Positions 8,221 through 17,724 of a stretch of 64,000 bases of DNA are shown here, piece by piece. A program made the position numbers and the translations under genes. The first letter of the stretch is position 1, and each line of letters begins with the position of its first letter. The stretch is from Acinetobacter equi (GTDB lineage Bacteria; Pseudomonadota; Gammaproteobacteria; Pseudomonadales; Moraxellaceae). The stretch lies in the NCBI RefSeq assembly GCF_001307195.1, contig NZ_CP012808.1:1116001-1180000 (forward strand), in the 5' to 3' direction. The notes under the pieces were generated by a model. That model worked only from the letters and a program-made list of their open reading frames with translations, did no database searches and was not told the origin of the DNA.

Positions 8221-10041
8221 ATGTCAGATTCTCGTAAAAAACCAACACGAAAAAAACAGTCAGTCACAGATCGAAATGCTGTCCATGTTGATATGTGGCG
8301 GTATTACCTTATGTGGGGTTTTGTTATTCTATGTTTTCTAGCATTGGTAGGACGTGCTTTTTACGTTCAAATTGTAAATCATGATTTTTTGCAAAATAAA
8401 TTGAATGCGAATATTCAACGAACTGAAACAGTAAAAGCAATGCGTGGCGTGATTTACGATCGTCATGGTGTTCCTTTAGCAATTAGTACACCAATCATGA
8501 AGGTCGTTATTGATCCGAGAGATTATTTTGAAACTAAAAAGCTATATGACGAAATTACAGCAGAATTAAAGAAAGATCCTGATAATCGTAAATTAAAACG
8601 TCAATTACCTGATAAAAATTTAAATTTAGATGAGTTAGCAGATGCGGTTGGGATGGATCGTGCTGAATTACGTAAAAAGATGAATGAGCGCCCTCGTTCA
8701 CGTTATTTAGTTTTGAAAAAGGAAGTTCCACCGCAACAAGCAGAATTAATTGCAAAACGTAATTTCCAAGGTGTATATACAGAAAAAAATTACAAACGCT
8801 ATTACCCTCAGCCTCAACCAAGTGCTCAAATTATTGGTTTAACGAATAGTGAAGGTTCAGGTATTGAAGGATTAGAAATGCAATTGAATACTCGCTTAGC
8901 GGGTACAGATGGGCAACAACAGATTATTCGTGATAAACGTGGAAATCGAGTTAAAGATCCAGAAGTTGTAAAAGAAGTTGAAGCTGGTGAAAACATCATG
9001 CTGAGTATTGATTCACGATTACAATATATTATGTACCGTGAATTAACAGCAGCAGGTGTTGCAAACAATGCGCGTTCTGCAACTGCTATTGCTGTTGATG
9101 TCAAAACAGGTGAAATTTTAGCGATGACATCTTGGCCTTCTTATAATCCAAATGATAAGAATGGTTTATCGAATAAAGATGCGATGCGTAACCGTGGCGC
9201 GGTTGACTCATTTGAGCCTGGTTCAACCATGAAACCTTTGACTGTTGCTATGGCACTGGAAAGTGGCAAATATATGCCAAATACTGTGGTAAGTACGGCA
9301 CCAGGTTCTATGCGCGTTGGTAACCATACAATTAGAGATACGCATAACTACGGTTCTTTAACACTTGGTGGAATTATCCAAAAATCTTCAAACGTTGGTG
9401 TTGCAAAAATTGCTTTATCTTTACCGTATGAAGCATTACCAACATTTTATAAGCGTATTGGTTTTGGTGAGCGCTCAGCAGTTAAGTTTCCAGGGGAAAG
9501 TGCGGGTCTAATTTTGCCAAAGAGCAAATGGAATGTATCTGAAGTTGCAACAATGGCTTATGGTTATGGTTTAAATGCCACCGTACTTCAATTGGCAGAT
9601 GCTTATGCCATGATTGCCAATAAAGGTAAAAAAATGCCTTTAAGTTTGTATAAATTAGATGAAGAACCACAAGGTGAGCAAATTATAGATCCGAAAATTG
9701 CAGATGAAGTCTTACTTATGATGGAAGCTGTAACTTTACCGGGTGGAACAGCAAAACAAGCGAATATTCCTGGCTATCGTGTTGCTGGTAAAACAGGAAC
9801 AGCACATAAATTACGTCCAGATCGTAAAGGTTATTCACAAACAGATTATCGTGCACTTTTTGCAGGTGTTGCACCCGTAAGTGATCCACGATTAGCCATT
9901 GTTGTGGTCGTTGAAAATCCAAAAGGTCAATATTATGGAGGGCTTGTTGCTGCTCCTGTATTTGCACGTGTAATGCAAGAATCTTTACGTTTATTGAATG
10001 TACCCTTAGATAAACCTTTAGATACTCCCAAAGTCCAGTAA
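8221..10041 (+). CDS. ftsI: Septal peptidoglycan transpeptidase FtsI (PBP3)
   Basis: 606 residues, class B penicillin-binding protein. A cytoplasmic basic tail is followed by a single membrane anchor (about residues 28-48), the dimerisation domain beginning with RGVIYDRHG, and the transpeptidase domain. Catalytic motifs are STMK (nucleophile Ser335), SSN (389-391) and KTG (Lys524, KTGTAHK). It cross-links septal murein and is a target of beta-lactams such as aztreonam. It sits in the ftsL-ftsI-murE order normal for this cluster, with 12-base gaps. All motifs are intact and length is usual for the family. Confidence 0.98.
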   Translation: MSDSRKKPTRKKQSVTDRNAVHVDMWRYYLMWGFVILCFLALVGRAFYVQIVNHDFLQNKLNANIQRTETVKAMRGVIYDRHGVPLAISTPIMKVVIDPRDYFETKKLYDEITAELKKDPDNRKLKRQLPDKNLNLDELADAVGMDRAELRKKMNERPRSRYLVLKKEVPPQQAELIAKRNFQGVYTEKNYKRYYPQPQPSAQIIGLTNSEGSGIEGLEMQLNTRLAGTDGQQQIIRDKRGNRVKDPEVVKEVEAGENIMLSIDSRLQYIMYRELTAAGVANNARSATAIAVDVKTGEILAMTSWPSYNPNDKNGLSNKDAMRNRGAVDSFEPGSTMKPLTVAMALESGKYMPNTVVSTAPGSMRVGNHTIRDTHNYGSLTLGGIIQKSSNVGVAKIALSLPYEALPTFYKRIGFGERSAVKFPGESAGLILPKSKWNVSEVATMAYGYGLNATVLQLADAYAMIANKGKKMPLSLYKLDEEPQGEQIIDPKIADEVLLMMEAVTLPGGTAKQANIPGYRVAGKTGTAHKLRPDRKGYSQTDYRALFAGVAPVSDPRLAIVVVVENPKGQYYGGLVAAPVFARVMQESLRLLNVPLDKPLDTPKVQ

Positions 10042-10053
10042 ATAGGTGGATAA

Positions 10054-11547
10054 ATGTCAATATCTTTTCAAGATCTATACACCATTGAAAATCCTGAAAG
10101 TTGGCTTCAGCAGCCTTTTCAAGGGTTTAATCTGGATAGTCGCAAAGTAACAGCAGGGCAAATTTTTATTGCGCTTACATCTTTGTCACAACCTGAAAAA
10201 ACAGTTCAATTTGCTCAAGCTGCCTTAAATTTAGGTGCTTTAGGCGTAATTTCTGAAATAGATTTGGCTTTAGAAAATAATCTAGTCATTCCAAATGTAC
10301 GTCAGTTAATGGGCGAGTGGCAAAAGCAGTATTTACAAGCGACTCAACCTGTTAGACCTGCAAAAATTATTGCGGTAACAGGAACCAATGGGAAAACCAC
10401 AATTTCACGTTTAATTGCTGAATTATTAATGCTACAAGGCAAAAAATGTGCAGTGATGGGAACCACTGGAAATGGTATTTTACCTCATTTGGAAGCTTCA
10501 TCTCATACAACATTAGATGCATTACATTTACAAAATGCGTTACATGAATATGCTCAAGCAGGTGCTGAATTCGCTTCAATTGAAGCAAGTTCGCATGGTT
10601 TGGAGCAAGGTCGTTTAAATGGCTGTGATATTGAAATTGCTGCGTATAGTAATTTAAGTCGCGATCATTTGGATTATCACGGAACATTAGAGGCGTATGC
10701 GGAAGCAAAATCTCGGTTATTCCAATTTAAATCACTTAAAGTTGCGATTATTAATATTGATGATGAACATGCATCTGTAATGTTGGATGCAGCAAGGAAT
10801 AATCAATCAAAACCTAAAATTTTAACGTATTCAACGACACAAAAAGCAGATTATCAAGTACAAGAAATTGAATATAGTCTAAGTGGGGCACACTTTAAAC
10901 TCATTACTGCTCAAGGTCAGTTTGTTGTAAATAGCCCATTATTGGGTCATTTTAATATTGAAAACTTAGTCGCAAGTTTAATTGCGGTAGAGCAAGCAGG
11001 CTTTAATTTACAAGACCTTATTCACGTGACGCCTAAGTTGAAAGGTGCACCGGGACGAATGCAAGTTATACGTGATGATGAACGTTTATTTGTGGTCGAT
11101 TATGCTCATACGCCAGATGCATTAATTCAAGTTCTACAAACTTTAAAGCGTCATGTATCACAAAATTTATGGGCAGTCTTTGGGTGTGGAGGAGATCGTG
11201 ATCGAGGGAAACGTCCTTTGATGACTCAAGCTGCACTTGATTATGCCAATGTTGCATTAATTACTTCAGATAATCCACGAACTGAAGATCCTGCACAAAT
11301 TTTCGCAGATATGAAAGCGGGCATTCAGTTTGAAAATCATATTGTCCATGAAATTCATGATCGTCGTGAAGCGATTAAGTTTGCTGTTCAGCAAGCTCAA
11401 GCAGGCGATATTGTGGTGATTGCAGGAAAAGGACATGAAAACTATCAAGAAATTGATGGTGTTCGACATTGGTTTGATGATGTGGTTGAAGTGACTTCAG
11501 CTGTTCAGAATCAACATGCACAAACTAATTCATATCCAGCTCAATAG
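10054..11547 (+). CDS. murE: UDP-MurNAc-tripeptide synthetase MurE (meso-diaminopimelate adding)
   Basis: 497 residues. Cytoplasmic ATP-dependent ligase that adds meso-diaminopimelate to UDP-MurNAc-L-Ala-D-Glu. Three Mur-ligase domains are visible: a UDP-binding N-domain with FNLDSRKV, a central ATPase with GTNGKTT (residues 110-116), and a C-terminal domain. The DNPR motif (406-409) selects diaminopimelate over lysine, so this organism makes a Gram-negative-type stem peptide. FGCGGDRDRGKRP is the usual central-to-C-terminal signature. It follows ftsI by 12 bases and precedes murF by 9. Confidence 0.98.
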   Translation: MSISFQDLYTIENPESWLQQPFQGFNLDSRKVTAGQIFIALTSLSQPEKTVQFAQAALNLGALGVISEIDLALENNLVIPNVRQLMGEWQKQYLQATQPVRPAKIIAVTGTNGKTTISRLIAELLMLQGKKCAVMGTTGNGILPHLEASSHTTLDALHLQNALHEYAQAGAEFASIEASSHGLEQGRLNGCDIEIAAYSNLSRDHLDYHGTLEAYAEAKSRLFQFKSLKVAIINIDDEHASVMLDAARNNQSKPKILTYSTTQKADYQVQEIEYSLSGAHFKLITAQGQFVVNSPLLGHFNIENLVASLIAVEQAGFNLQDLIHVTPKLKGAPGRMQVIRDDERLFVVDYAHTPDALIQVLQTLKRHVSQNLWAVFGCGGDRDRGKRPLMTQAALDYANVALITSDNPRTEDPAQIFADMKAGIQFENHIVHEIHDRREAIKFAVQQAQAGDIVVIAGKGHENYQEIDGVRHWFDDVVEVTSAVQNQHAQTNSYPAQ

Positions 11548-11556
11548 GAGAGATTC

Positions 11557-12966
11557 ATGCATACCTCAACGACAAGTACGGTACCTTTAGAGCCTTGGAC
11601 AATTGAACAATTACAAGAAGCAACTCAGGGACAGTGGCACAATGGTCGCATTCCTACAGGTCTTGTGAAACGTATTTTAACTGACTCTCGTCATGCAGAA
11701 AAAGGTGATGTATTTCTTGCTTTAAAAGGTGAGAAATTTGATGCACACAATTTCGTTGCTCAAGTGGCTGAAAAGGGCTGTGAAATTGCGATTGTAAGTC
11801 ATCCTATTGATGCAGATATTTGTCAGCTTGTAGTTGCAGATACACGTTTAGCATTAGGACATTTGGGTGCTTATCGTCGTAAGAAAAATTCACAACTTAA
11901 AGTCATTGCTTTAACTGGAAGTAGTGGTAAAACAACAACGAAAGAAATGTTAGGCAGTATTTTGTCACGTATTGCACCGACATTAATTACCCGTGGAAAT
12001 CTAAATAATGATTTAGGTGTTCCAATGATGTTATTAGAATTACGTTCAGAACACCAATATGCGGTCATGGAATTGGGTGCAAGTCATCAAGGTGAAATTG
12101 ACTATACGTCTGATCTTGTACAACCTCATGTAGCAGGTATTTTAAATATTGGTACTGCTCATTTGGGTGAGTTCGGTGGGCGTGATGGGATCTGTCGTGC
12201 TAAATCTGAAATTTATGCGCATGTTGATGCACAAGGAACTTCAATTGTTCCTGCACATGATGATTTTAGCGCTGAAATTCGCCAAGTGGTAAAAACTGAA
12301 AAAGTATTAAGCTTTGGTCAAGATGGTGAAGTATTTGCAACTGACGTTCAGTTACAGCCTCAAGCTTCGGTATTTACTTTAAATACACCTGAAGGTTCAC
12401 GTACTGTAAATTTACCATTTGCTGGTGAGCATAATGTTGAAAATGCGACCGCTGCGGCAGCATTTGCTTTAGCTTTGGGCATTTCTTTAGAAGATATTAT
12501 TATCGGTCTAGAACAAGCGACAGGTGCTAAAGGTCGTTTGAATTTTATTCCACATAAGCATTATTTATTTATTGATGATACTTACAATGCAAATCCAACA
12601 TCTATGCGAGCAGCAGCTGAAGTGCTTGCTCAGCAAGATGGTATTCGTGTGATGGTTGTCGGTGATATTGGTGAGTTAGGAAACAGCGCTGCTCAACAAC
12701 ATTATATGTTGGGGCGCGATTTGGTTTCTGTAAAAGGTTTAAACTTTGTTGTTGCTGTCGGAGAGTTTGCTCCTGCAATGCAAGAAGGTGCAAGAAGTAC
12801 ACAATATGGTAAAAAAATGCAGGCTTTTTTAACACAAGAGCAAGCATTGCCATTATTAATTGATTTGGTTAAAACACATCAGCCTCAGTCCATGAGTTTC
12901 CTCTTTAAAGGTTCTCGTTTTACCCACATGGAAACTTTGCTGGCTGACTTGATGGAGAACATATAA
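11557..12966 (+). CDS. murF: UDP-MurNAc-tripeptide D-alanyl-D-alanine ligase MurF
   Basis: 469 residues. It adds the D-Ala-D-Ala dipeptide, the product of a Ddl ligase, to complete the UDP-MurNAc-pentapeptide. Features are the N-terminal ILTDSRHAEKGDVFLAL phrase, the ATP loop GSSGKTTT (residues 121-128), NLNNDLGVP, the substrate segment GAKGRL and the DDTYNANP signature of MurF. A GGAG ribosome site precedes the ATG. The stop codon is immediately followed by the mraY ATG with no spacer, suggesting translational coupling. Confidence 0.98.
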   Translation: MHTSTTSTVPLEPWTIEQLQEATQGQWHNGRIPTGLVKRILTDSRHAEKGDVFLALKGEKFDAHNFVAQVAEKGCEIAIVSHPIDADICQLVVADTRLALGHLGAYRRKKNSQLKVIALTGSSGKTTTKEMLGSILSRIAPTLITRGNLNNDLGVPMMLLELRSEHQYAVMELGASHQGEIDYTSDLVQPHVAGILNIGTAHLGEFGGRDGICRAKSEIYAHVDAQGTSIVPAHDDFSAEIRQVVKTEKVLSFGQDGEVFATDVQLQPQASVFTLNTPEGSRTVNLPFAGEHNVENATAAAAFALALGISLEDIIIGLEQATGAKGRLNFIPHKHYLFIDDTYNANPTSMRAAAEVLAQQDGIRVMVVGDIGELGNSAAQQHYMLGRDLVSVKGLNFVVAVGEFAPAMQEGARSTQYGKKMQAFLTQEQALPLLIDLVKTHQPQSMSFLFKGSRFTHMETLLADLMENI

Positions 12967-14085
12967 ATGCTGTTATGGTTATTTGAACAGCTTGCGGGCT
13001 ACAACAGCTCATTTCAAGTTGTTCGTTATTTAACATTGCGATCATTGCTTAGTGTCTTAACAGCACTAACCATTGGTTTAGTTCTTGGCCCTGTAATGAT
13101 TCGCAAATTGCAAGCATTAAAATATGGTCAAGCGGTAAGTTCATTCGCTCCAGAAAATCATGCGAAAAAAATGGGTACACCAACAATGGGTGGGGTACTT
13201 ATTTTACTTTCTATTGGTATTTCAACATTACTTTGGGCTGATTTATCTAATCCATATGTATGGATTGTATTGGCAGTTATGGTGATTTTTGGTGCTGTAG
13301 GCTGGGCTGATGATTGGATTAAAATCCGATATAAAGATAATGCTGGTTTACCTGCACGTAAAAAATTCTTTTGGACTTCTGTTGGTTCATTAGGGGCAGG
13401 TATTGCGCTTTATCTTATTGCGCAAAACCAAGGCAATCCAATTTACACTGCAAATATGTTGGATGTTTTAATTCCATTCTTTAAAGATTTAAGTATTCCA
13501 TTGTCTAAAATTCCATTAGGTATTGGTTTCTTAGTTTTTACTTATTTTGTAATTAATGGTGCATCAAATGCAGTGAACTTGACTGATGGTTTAGATGGCT
13601 TAGCCATTATGCCTATTGTTTTAGTGGCTGCGGGCTTAGGTGTATTTGCTTATTTAGCAGGTGACTTACGTTTTGCAAATTACTTACATATTCCATATGT
13701 AAAATATTCATCTGAACTTGTTGTAATTTGTGCTGCAATGATTGGCGCGGGCTTAGCATTCTTATGGTTTAATGCTCATCCTGCACAAATATTTATGGGT
13801 GATGTTGGGGCATTATCTCTAGGTGCGATGCTCGGTACAATTGCGGTAATGGTTCGTCAAGAAATCGTATTTGCGATTATGGCAGGTGTATTCTTAGTTG
13901 AAGCAATTTCTGTATTCTTACAGATTGGTTCATTACGTATGCGTAATAAGCGTGTGTTCCTCATGGCTCCTTTACATCATCATTATGAGAAAAAAGGCTG
14001 GAGAGAAACTCAGGTTGTAATTCGTTTCTGGATTATTACGATTATACTGGTAGTTTTAGGTCTAATGACTTTAAAATTGCGCTAA
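12967..14085 (+). CDS. mraY: Phospho-N-acetylmuramoyl-pentapeptide transferase MraY
   Basis: 372 residues, about ten membrane helices. It transfers phospho-MurNAc-pentapeptide from UDP to undecaprenyl phosphate, giving lipid I on the inner face of the membrane. Conserved elements are [10 protein letters not shown] near residue 65, the Asp pair at 115-116 in [30 protein letters not shown] and the histidine triad PLHHHYE. The start abuts the murF stop. A terminator follows, so the operon ends here; murD, ftsW, murG and murC, which often come next, are not present. Confidence 0.98.
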   Translation: MLLWLFEQLAGYNSSFQVVRYLTLRSLLSVLTALTIGLVLGPVMIRKLQALKYGQAVSSFAPENHAKKMGTPTMGGVLILLSIGISTLLWADLSNPYVWIVLAVMVIFGAVGWADDWIKIRYKDNAGLPARKKFFWTSVGSLGAGIALYLIAQNQGNPIYTANMLDVLIPFFKDLSIPLSKIPLGIGFLVFTYFVINGASNAVNLTDGLDGLAIMPIVLVAAGLGVFAYLAGDLRFANYLHIPYVKYSSELVVICAAMIGAGLAFLWFNAHPAQIFMGDVGALSLGAMLGTIAVMVRQEIVFAIMAGVFLVEAISVFLQIGSLRMRNKRVFLMAPLHHHYEKKGWRETQVVIRFWIITIILVVLGLMTLKLR

Positions 14086-14098
14086 GCAAATAGAATCT

Positions 14099-14127
14099 AA
14101 AAAGTCGGCATTTGTCGGCTTTTTTTA
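14099..14127 (+). terminator. Terminator after mraY
   Basis: AAAAAGTCGGC / GTCGGCTTTTT pairs fully if two G-U wobbles are allowed; ATTT loop and a T run, 14 bases after the stop. It closes the cell-wall operon. Confidence 0.85.
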
Positions 14128-14151
14128 TGGCTGAAAAGCTTTGGAGAAAAA

Positions 14152-14958
14152 ATGAATCTGCTGATGTGTCCTGTATGTCAAAAGCAATTAGTACTGAATG
14201 ACAGAACTTGGCGATGTGAAACGAATCATAGTTATGATGTTGCAAAACAAGGCTATGTAAATTTACATGTTGTTCAGCATAAACATAGTAAAAATCCAGG
14301 TGATACTCCCGAATCTGTACAAGCGCGTCGAGCATTTTTAAGTGCTGGACACTATGCACCATTACAGCAAGCAGTCGTTGAAAAAATACGCCAATTACGC
14401 ATTGAAAATTTACTTGATATTGGTTGTGGTGAAGGTTATTACACTAATGCAATGCAGGCAGAAGTATTGCAATGTGTAGGTGTTGATATTGCAAAAAATG
14501 CAGTACAAGTTGCCGCTAAATTAAATTCGGAAGTAACTTGGGTTGTTGGAACAGGGGCAACACTTCCAGTACTAGAACATTCCATTGATCTTTGTACAAG
14601 TTTGTTTAGTCCAATTCCTAAAGCTGAAATTTTAAGAGTATTGAAGCCTGCAGGTTATTTAATGGTAGTTACGCCTGCCACAGAACATTTATATGCAATG
14701 CGTGAAGCTTTATTTGAAGAAGTAAAACCACATGATTCTTCTAAATTTGTAGAGCAATTAGCAGATGCTTTTGAGCTGATTGATGAGCAAGTTGTATGTG
14801 CCGATTTAGTACTGAATCAAACAGATTTAAAGAATCTAATTGCAATGACGCCATATGCATATAAAGCAAAACCTGAGCGTCGTTTGGCTTTAGAACAGCA
14901 TGAGCAGTTTGATTTGACTGCACAATATCAAATTTATGTATTCAAAAAGAAATCTTAA
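14152..14958 (+). CDS. rlmA: 23S rRNA (guanine-N1)-methyltransferase RlmA
   Basis: 268 residues. The N-terminal zinc site is Cys6, Cys9, Cys22 and His26. Then come KQGYVNL and the phrase QHKHSKNPGDTPE, which is strongly conserved in RlmA, and the SAM-binding motif LDIGCGEGYYT (about residues 85-95). The C-terminus carries MTPYAYKAKPE, the usual RlmA ending. The enzyme methylates N1 of G745 in domain II of 23S rRNA. A GGAG ribosome site lies 8 bases before the ATG. It has its own short unit between two terminators. Confidence 0.93.
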   Translation: MNLLMCPVCQKQLVLNDRTWRCETNHSYDVAKQGYVNLHVVQHKHSKNPGDTPESVQARRAFLSAGHYAPLQQAVVEKIRQLRIENLLDIGCGEGYYTNAMQAEVLQCVGVDIAKNAVQVAAKLNSEVTWVVGTGATLPVLEHSIDLCTSLFSPIPKAEILRVLKPAGYLMVVTPATEHLYAMREALFEEVKPHDSSKFVEQLADAFELIDEQVVCADLVLNQTDLKNLIAMTPYAYKAKPERRLALEQHEQFDLTAQYQIYVFKKKS

Positions 14959-14982
14959 TATCAAAGATTAATTAAAGATAAT

Positions 14983-15012
14983 AAAAAGCCCTCAATGAAT
15001 GAGGGCTTTTTA
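14983..15012. terminator. Bidirectional terminator between rlmA and mrcA
   Basis: AAAAAGCCCTCA / TGAGGGCTTTTT with a five-base loop. A and T runs flank both sides, so it serves both converging genes. Confidence 0.93.
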
Positions 15013-15031
15013 TTGAATTAAATACTTAGAT

Positions 15032-17563
15032 TTACTGAATTTGTTGAATCAGATCTTCTAAAGAATCCTTAGGACGATGTGATGTTCCAGTATTGCTGTT
15101 TTGAGTCGTGGGTGACTTCTGAGTCGGTGCAGGATTATCCTCTTCAGGTAAATCATCGAAGTCGTTAATAGATGGTGGCTTAACTACTGGTGCAGGACGA
15201 TATAACGGTCTTGCTAAAGGTGGTGAAGAACGATCAATCGTTAAAGGAACATCTGTTTCTTGAGTGGTTGATGGGCGTGTAGGATCTTTAGCTTTATGGT
15301 CTAAAGTCACCCAAGCTTCAGGTGTTCCTTGAAGTGCTTTTGCCATAAAGTTAGTCCAAATAGGAAGTGCTGCAACACCACCATATTCACGACGACCGAG
15401 TGTTGTTGGTCTATCAAAACCTACCCAAGCAATAGAAACGAGTTTTCCATTAAAGCCAGCAAACCATGCATCTTTGGCATCATTTGTTGTTCCTGTTTTA
15501 CCACCAATATCGTTACGACCAATTCTAAGTGCTGCACGACCTGTACCATGCTGAATTACATCTCTTAAAATATTGGCCATATCATAAGCAGAGCTTGATT
15601 TTAAAATACGTTGCGCTTGTTTATATTGGCTATTTTTATTTAATGCTTCAGCATTCATGATCGCTTGCTGTTGATCATCCATAATTGTTTCAATTACTTC
15701 ATCATCAGGAGTTAAAGCGGGTGCTGAAGTAGGATTTTTTTCTTGCTGTGTAATACATGAAATACATGCGTATTCTGGATCTGCCTGATAAATAACTTTC
15801 CCGTATGCATCTTCAATTCGATTAATAAAATGAGGCTGAACACGGTAACCACCATTTGCAAAGGCAGCATAACCTGTTGCCATTTGTACTGGTAAAACTT
15901 GGGGTGTACCTAAAGCAATTGTATAGTTATTCGGAATTTGATCTTCTTGTAAACCGAAGTCCATTAGTAATTGTTTAGCACGGTCAATACCGACACTTTG
16001 TAATAAACGAACAGAAACTGTATTTCGAGATAAATATAGTGCTCGACGTAATGGAATCATGCCTAAATAACGACCATCGGAGTTTCTTGGTGACCATTTA
16101 CCAATACGAATAGGACTATCATCAACCATTGTATAAGGAGTCATTCCACGTTCTAAAGTAGCAGCGTAGATGAATGGTTTAATGATGGAACCTGGCTGTC
16201 TCCATCCTTGTATTGCACGGTTAAATGTTGACTGTGAAAAGTTATAACCACCAACGATTGCTTCAATTGCACCATTATTGGGGTTTAAAGCAATGATTTG
16301 TCCTTGAACCGCTGGAATTTGTACTAAACTCCATGTTGTTTTATCTTCGCTGGGTCTTAAGCGAATAATATCATTCACTTTAACAATTTGAGATGCATTT
16401 GTTGGTGCATTACCTACGCTATTTGCATTACGATAGGGGCGAGCCCAAGACATACCTGACCAGTTTACGGTTACTGTTTTTCCATCTTGCATGACTGCAT
16501 CGAAGCTGTTTTTACTTACTTGCGTGACTTTTGCAGGATAGGTATTTGCAAATGCTGTAAATTGGCTTAAAGGTTTATCATGCGCTTCCGCACCGCGCCA
16601 ACCATGACGACGGTCATAATCTTCTAAACCTTTACGTAATGATTCTTCAGCATATGCCTGACGCTTACTGTCAATCGTGGTATAAACTTTATAGCCAGAA
16701 TCAATAGATTGTTCCCCAAAATTTTGAACTAATTCTGAACGAACCATTTCACCGACATAGGGGAATTTATTGCTGATGCTTCGATCAGGCATATTCAAAT
16801 TGATAGGTTCAGCAATTGCTGTTTGGTATTCCCCTTGATTGATATAACCTAGTTGTAGCATACGTCCAAGAATCCAGTTGCGACGCTCTAGAGCACGATC
16901 TGGATTGACCACTGGATTGTATTTTGAGGGTGCTTTAGGTAAGCCAGCAATCATTGCCATTTGGGCAATACTCAGTTCATCTAAACCTTTGTCATAATAA
17001 ACTTTTGAAGCAGCAGCGATACCATAAGCATTTTTACCTAAGAAAATTTTATTGACATAGAGGGTTAAAATTTCCTCTTTTGATAAGTTTTGTTCAATTT
17101 TTCGTGCTAAAAATACTTCAGTTAATTTACGTTTTAATGTTCTTTCGGGGCTTAAATAATAGTTTTTAGCCACTTGCATGGTAATGGTCGAGCCACCTGT
17201 TTGCACATTAGAACCAGTCACTGCCTCACTTAATGCTCGTCCTAGTCCTTTGAAACTAATGCCGCTATGTTCAAAAAAAGAAGAATCTTCAGCAGCTAAG
17301 AAAGCTGAAATAAATTTGGGTGGAATTTGGTTATATTCCACAGGTATTGATAATTTTCCACCATATTCTGCAATTAATTCATTATCAGCACTATAAACTT
17401 GTAAAGGTTTTAATAAAGGTGCTTTTTTGAGCAAAGTCATGTCTGGGAGTGACGGGGCAATATAGAGATACATGCCATAAAAGCCCATTGGAACTGAGAC
17501 AAATATAATAATTATGAATAAAAAAAATGGATGAATACGACCTGAACTAGATGGCTTTTTCAT
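15032..17563 (-). CDS. mrcA: Penicillin-binding protein 1A (bifunctional glycosyltransferase/transpeptidase)
   Basis: 843 residues, class A PBP. Membrane anchor at about residues 12-35. The glycosyltransferase domain has catalytic Glu92 in AAEDSSFF and the GGSTITMQ signature. An OB-like insert follows, then the transpeptidase domain with SIIK (nucleophile near residue 460), SRN, and KTGTTNDAKDAW near 690. The last 70 or so residues are Pro/Thr/Asp-rich and probably disordered. It polymerises and cross-links side-wall murein in the periplasm. It is divergent from pilM with a 161-base gap, the arrangement conserved in many gammaproteobacteria (mrcA against pilMNOPQ/hofMNOPQ). Confidence 0.97.
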   Translation of the reverse strand: MKKPSSSGRIHPFFLFIIIIFVSVPMGFYGMYLYIAPSLPDMTLLKKAPLLKPLQVYSADNELIAEYGGKLSIPVEYNQIPPKFISAFLAAEDSSFFEHSGISFKGLGRALSEAVTGSNVQTGGSTITMQVAKNYYLSPERTLKRKLTEVFLARKIEQNLSKEEILTLYVNKIFLGKNAYGIAAASKVYYDKGLDELSIAQMAMIAGLPKAPSKYNPVVNPDRALERRNWILGRMLQLGYINQGEYQTAIAEPINLNMPDRSISNKFPYVGEMVRSELVQNFGEQSIDSGYKVYTTIDSKRQAYAEESLRKGLEDYDRRHGWRGAEAHDKPLSQFTAFANTYPAKVTQVSKNSFDAVMQDGKTVTVNWSGMSWARPYRNANSVGNAPTNASQIVKVNDIIRLRPSEDKTTWSLVQIPAVQGQIIALNPNNGAIEAIVGGYNFSQSTFNRAIQGWRQPGSIIKPFIYAATLERGMTPYTMVDDSPIRIGKWSPRNSDGRYLGMIPLRRALYLSRNTVSVRLLQSVGIDRAKQLLMDFGLQEDQIPNNYTIALGTPQVLPVQMATGYAAFANGGYRVQPHFINRIEDAYGKVIYQADPEYACISCITQQEKNPTSAPALTPDDEVIETIMDDQQQAIMNAEALNKNSQYKQAQRILKSSSAYDMANILRDVIQHGTGRAALRIGRNDIGGKTGTTNDAKDAWFAGFNGKLVSIAWVGFDRPTTLGRREYGGVAALPIWTNFMAKALQGTPEAWVTLDHKAKDPTRPSTTQETDVPLTIDRSSPPLARPLYRPAPVVKPPSINDFDDLPEEDNPAPTQKSPTTQNSNTGTSHRPKDSLEDLIQQIQ

Positions 17564-17724
17564 AACAAGTGAGTTTTAATAAGGACTAATGGCAAACTAA
17601 TTGTATTCAGTATATCTTGGTAAAGATGCTGATTGTTAAAAACTTTATTTAATCAGATAAAAATTATAAACCAATACTTAATTAGTACGTCGTTTTGGGA
17701 AATAAAAACAATAGGAAAAAAACA

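Noticed and set aside
17695..17724. Longer pilM start at a TTG
   Set aside because: No ribosome site; the GTG at 17725 has AGGA at ideal spacing and gives the family-typical N-terminus.
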